Source: Oscillospiraceae bacterium (lineage in GTDB: Bacteria > Bacillota > Clostridia > Oscillospirales > Oscillospiraceae). From it: a stretch of 6,786 bases of DNA. Shown here in pieces: positions 4,882 through 6,786 of the stretch. The notes under the pieces were generated by a model. It ran no database searches and was not told the DNA's origin. It saw only the letters and a program-made list of their open reading frames with translations. A program made the translations under genes and the position numbers. Every line of letters starts with the position of its first letter. The stretch's first letter is position 1. Location of the stretch: the NCBI GenBank assembly GCA_017480395.1, contig JAFVAS010000182.1, forward strand, positions 1 through 6,786. Direction: 5' to 3'.

Positions 4882-6786
4882 CGGAGCAGGAATTGAGCTA
4901 CGCCCGGCTGCTCTCGGAGCGCTATCCCAATATCGCCGCCTCGGTGCGGGCCATCGTGGACATGAGCGCCACCCTGCGCCTGCCCAAGGGGACGGAGTAT
5001 TTTTTCAGCGACCTGCACGGCGAGCACGCCGCCTTTATCCAGCTGCTCCGCTCCGCCTCCGGCGTCATCCGGGACAAGATCGACACCGTCTACGCCGACA
5101 CCCTGCCGGAGGAGGTGCGGGACGAGCTGGGCATGCTGATCACCCACCCCCACACGATCCGCCGCAGAAAGCGCGCCGAGCTGTCGCCGGAGGACTATGA
5201 CGAGTGGAGCGCCGTGACCATCCACCGGCTGATCCAGGTCAGCCGGGAGGTGGCCTCCAAATACGGCGGCGACCGGGTCTCGCCGGTCATCGACGAGAAG
5301 TTCTACAACATCATCGACGCCCTGCTGCTCAACGACGACCGGGTGGTCAACAAGGTGGCCTATTACAAGGAGCTGATCGACGGCTCCATCCGCTGCGGCA
5401 TCGGGGACGACCTGATCGAGGCCATCTGCGCCATGCTCCAGCAGATCGCGGTGGATCAGCTCCACATCCTGGGGGACATCTTCGACCGGGGCCCCCGGGC
5501 CGACCTCATCATGGACGAGCTGATGCGCCACCGCAGCGTGGACATCCAGTGGGGCAACCACGACATGGACTGGATCGGCGCCGTGGCGGGCAACCGGGTG
5601 TGCATGTTCTCGGTGCTGCGCAAGGCCATCAGCTACAACAACTTCGACTGCCTGGAGGACGGCTACGGCATCAACCTGCGGCCCCTGTCCAACTTCGCCG
5701 ACCGGGTCTACGCCGGGGACCCCTGCAAGGCCTTCCAGCCCCACCTGCTGGATCTGAACCAGTATGACCCGGTGGACACCGCCCTGGCCGCCCGGATGCA
5801 CAAGGCGGTGGCCGTCATCATGTTCAAGCTGGAGGGCCAGCTCATCGCCCGCAACCCGGACTATGGCCTGGAGGATCGGCTGCTGCTGGACAAGCTCCAC
5901 CTGGATCGGGGCACCATCACGGTGGGGGGGCGGGAGTACGCCCTGACCGACACCAACTTCCCCACCGTCGATCCCGCCGACCCCTACGCCCTCACCCCCG
6001 GGGAGCAGGAGATCGCGGACACCATCTCCGCCTCCTTCCAGCACGGGGAGCGGCTGCGCCGCCACATCGACTACCTGGTCACCAACGGGGCCATGTACAA
6101 GTGCTACAACGGCAACCTGCTCTTCCACGGCTGCATCCCCATGCTGGACGACGGCAGCTTCGCCGGCCTGGACGTGGGGGGCACCGTCTACACGGGCAAG
6201 GCCCTGCTGGACGCCCTGGACCGCCGGGTGCGCTGGGCCTACTACAACCGGGAGAGCGCCAACACCGACTTCTTCTGGTACCTCTGGGCGGGGGCCAGCT
6301 CCCCCCTCTTCGGCAAGACGAAGATGACCACCTTCGAGCGCTACTTCACCGCCGAGCCGGAGCTGCGCAAGGAGCCCCAGAACGCCTATTTCCAGCTCTC
6401 CCGGCAGGAGGAGGTGGCCAAGGCCATCCTGACCGAGTTCGGCCTCGACCCGGAGACGGGGCACATCCTCAACGGCCACATGCCCGTCAAGGTGGGGGAC
6501 AGCCCCATCCGGGCCAATGGACGGCTCTACGTCATCGACGGCGGCATCGCCAAGAGCTATCACCCCACCACCGGCATCGCGGGCTATACCCTGATCTTCA
6601 ACTCCACCGTCATCAAGCTGGCGGAGCACCGCCCGGTGATGGACGAGAACGGCATCCAGGTGGCCACCAGGACGGTGACCCGGGTGGTGGAGACCATGCC
6701 CCGGCAGCTCCGCGTCGCCTACACCGACCTGGGCCTGGCCTATCAGGAGCGGATCGCCGCCCTGACCAACCTGATCCGCCTCTACC
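4878..6786 (+). CDS. fbp: Fructose-1,6-bisphosphatase class III (partial at right edge)
   Basis: This enzyme hydrolyses fructose-1,6-bisphosphate to fructose-6-phosphate in gluconeogenesis. Class III is the Firmicutes type, homologous to the B. subtilis Fbp and built on a metallophosphoesterase-like core. The metal-site motifs are visible in order: FSDLHGE (D45, H47), GDIFDRGP (199-206, D200 and D203), GNHD (226-229), NGHMPVK (532-538, H534) and VIDGG (552-556). DIQWGNHD, YGINLRPL, YNGNLLFHGCIP, MTTFERYF and TTGIAGYTL are family signatures. From ATG 4878 there are 636 complete codons with no stop. The closing stretch (LTNLIRLY) resembles the end of the family, so few residues are probably missing. 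AGGGGGGG (4865-4872) can act as ribosome site. An upstream start at 4825 is possible if the G run is misread. Confidence 0.95.
   Translation, partial: MTEQELSYARLLSERYPNIAASVRAIVDMSATLRLPKGTEYFFSDLHGEHAAFIQLLRSASGVIRDKIDTVYADTLPEEVRDELGMLITHPHTIRRRKRAELSPEDYDEWSAVTIHRLIQVSREVASKYGGDRVSPVIDEKFYNIIDALLLNDDRVVNKVAYYKELIDGSIRCGIGDDLIEAICAMLQQIAVDQLHILGDIFDRGPRADLIMDELMRHRSVDIQWGNHDMDWIGAVAGNRVCMFSVLRKAISYNNFDCLEDGYGINLRPLSNFADRVYAGDPCKAFQPHLLDLNQYDPVDTALAARMHKAVAVIMFKLEGQLIARNPDYGLEDRLLLDKLHLDRGTITVGGREYALTDTNFPTVDPADPYALTPGEQEIADTISASFQHGERLRRHIDYLVTNGAMYKCYNGNLLFHGCIPMLDDGSFAGLDVGGTVYTGKALLDALDRRVRWAYYNRESANTDFFWYLWAGASSPLFGKTKMTTFERYFTAEPELRKEPQNAYFQLSRQEEVAKAILTEFGLDPETGHILNGHMPVKVGDSPIRANGRLYVIDGGIAKSYHPTTGIAGYTLIFNSTVIKLAEHRPVMDENGIQVATRTVTRVVETMPRQLRVAYTDLGLAYQERIAALTNLIRLY

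Noticed and set aside
4803..6629. A 608-codon open frame on the minus strand opposite fbp.
   Set aside because: It is a shadow of high-GC codon usage in fbp. The translation is rich in V, G, H and D with no family motif, while the opposite strand matches class III fructose-1,6-bisphosphatase throughout.

Overview
The window looks like chromosomal DNA of a high-GC Clostridia species. A gut Oscillospiraceae/Ruminococcaceae-type organism is my inference. It rests on the Firmicutes-type class III fructose-1,6-bisphosphatase, the clostridial form of MnmA, AGGAGG-type ribosome binding sites and sigma-A-type promoters. GC is high in the genes, while the first ~180 bases are clearly more AT-rich.

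Layout. (1) Bases 1-185 hold no convincing protein gene. On the minus strand they carry a complete small-RNA transcription unit: a TTGACA/TAATAT promoter, about 94 transcribed bases with no start codon, and a strong intrinsic terminator. It resembles the antitoxin RNA of RatA/TxpA- or Hol-Tox-like type I toxin-antitoxin loci, whose toxin would lie left of the window. (2) Bases 202-987 hold truA (tRNA pseudouridine synthase A) on the plus strand, behind its own promoter. Its last 27 codons are displaced into another frame by one missing G at 901-904. (3) Bases 1041-2367 hold a single-gene unit for an iron-containing, probably NADPH-dependent, alcohol/aldehyde dehydrogenase. It ends at a strong hairpin shared with the converging unit. 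(4) Bases 2420-4727 on the minus strand hold a two-gene operon, pepT (tripeptidase) followed by mnmA (tRNA 2-thiouridylase), overlapping by 8 bases. (5) From 4755 to the right edge lies fbp, a class III fructose-1,6-bisphosphatase. It is open to the last base and is cut by the window end close to its expected C-terminus. A short 18-codon reading frame with a strong ribosome site precedes it and overlaps its start as ATGA.

Functionally this is mostly core housekeeping: two tRNA-modification enzymes, peptide turnover, gluconeogenesis and a fermentative alcohol dehydrogenase. No phage, transposon or CRISPR structure is visible. The points that deserve attention are the antisense-type RNA at the left edge, the truA frameshift, a possible second one-G ambiguity at the fbp start, and the face-to-face promoters between pepT and fbp.
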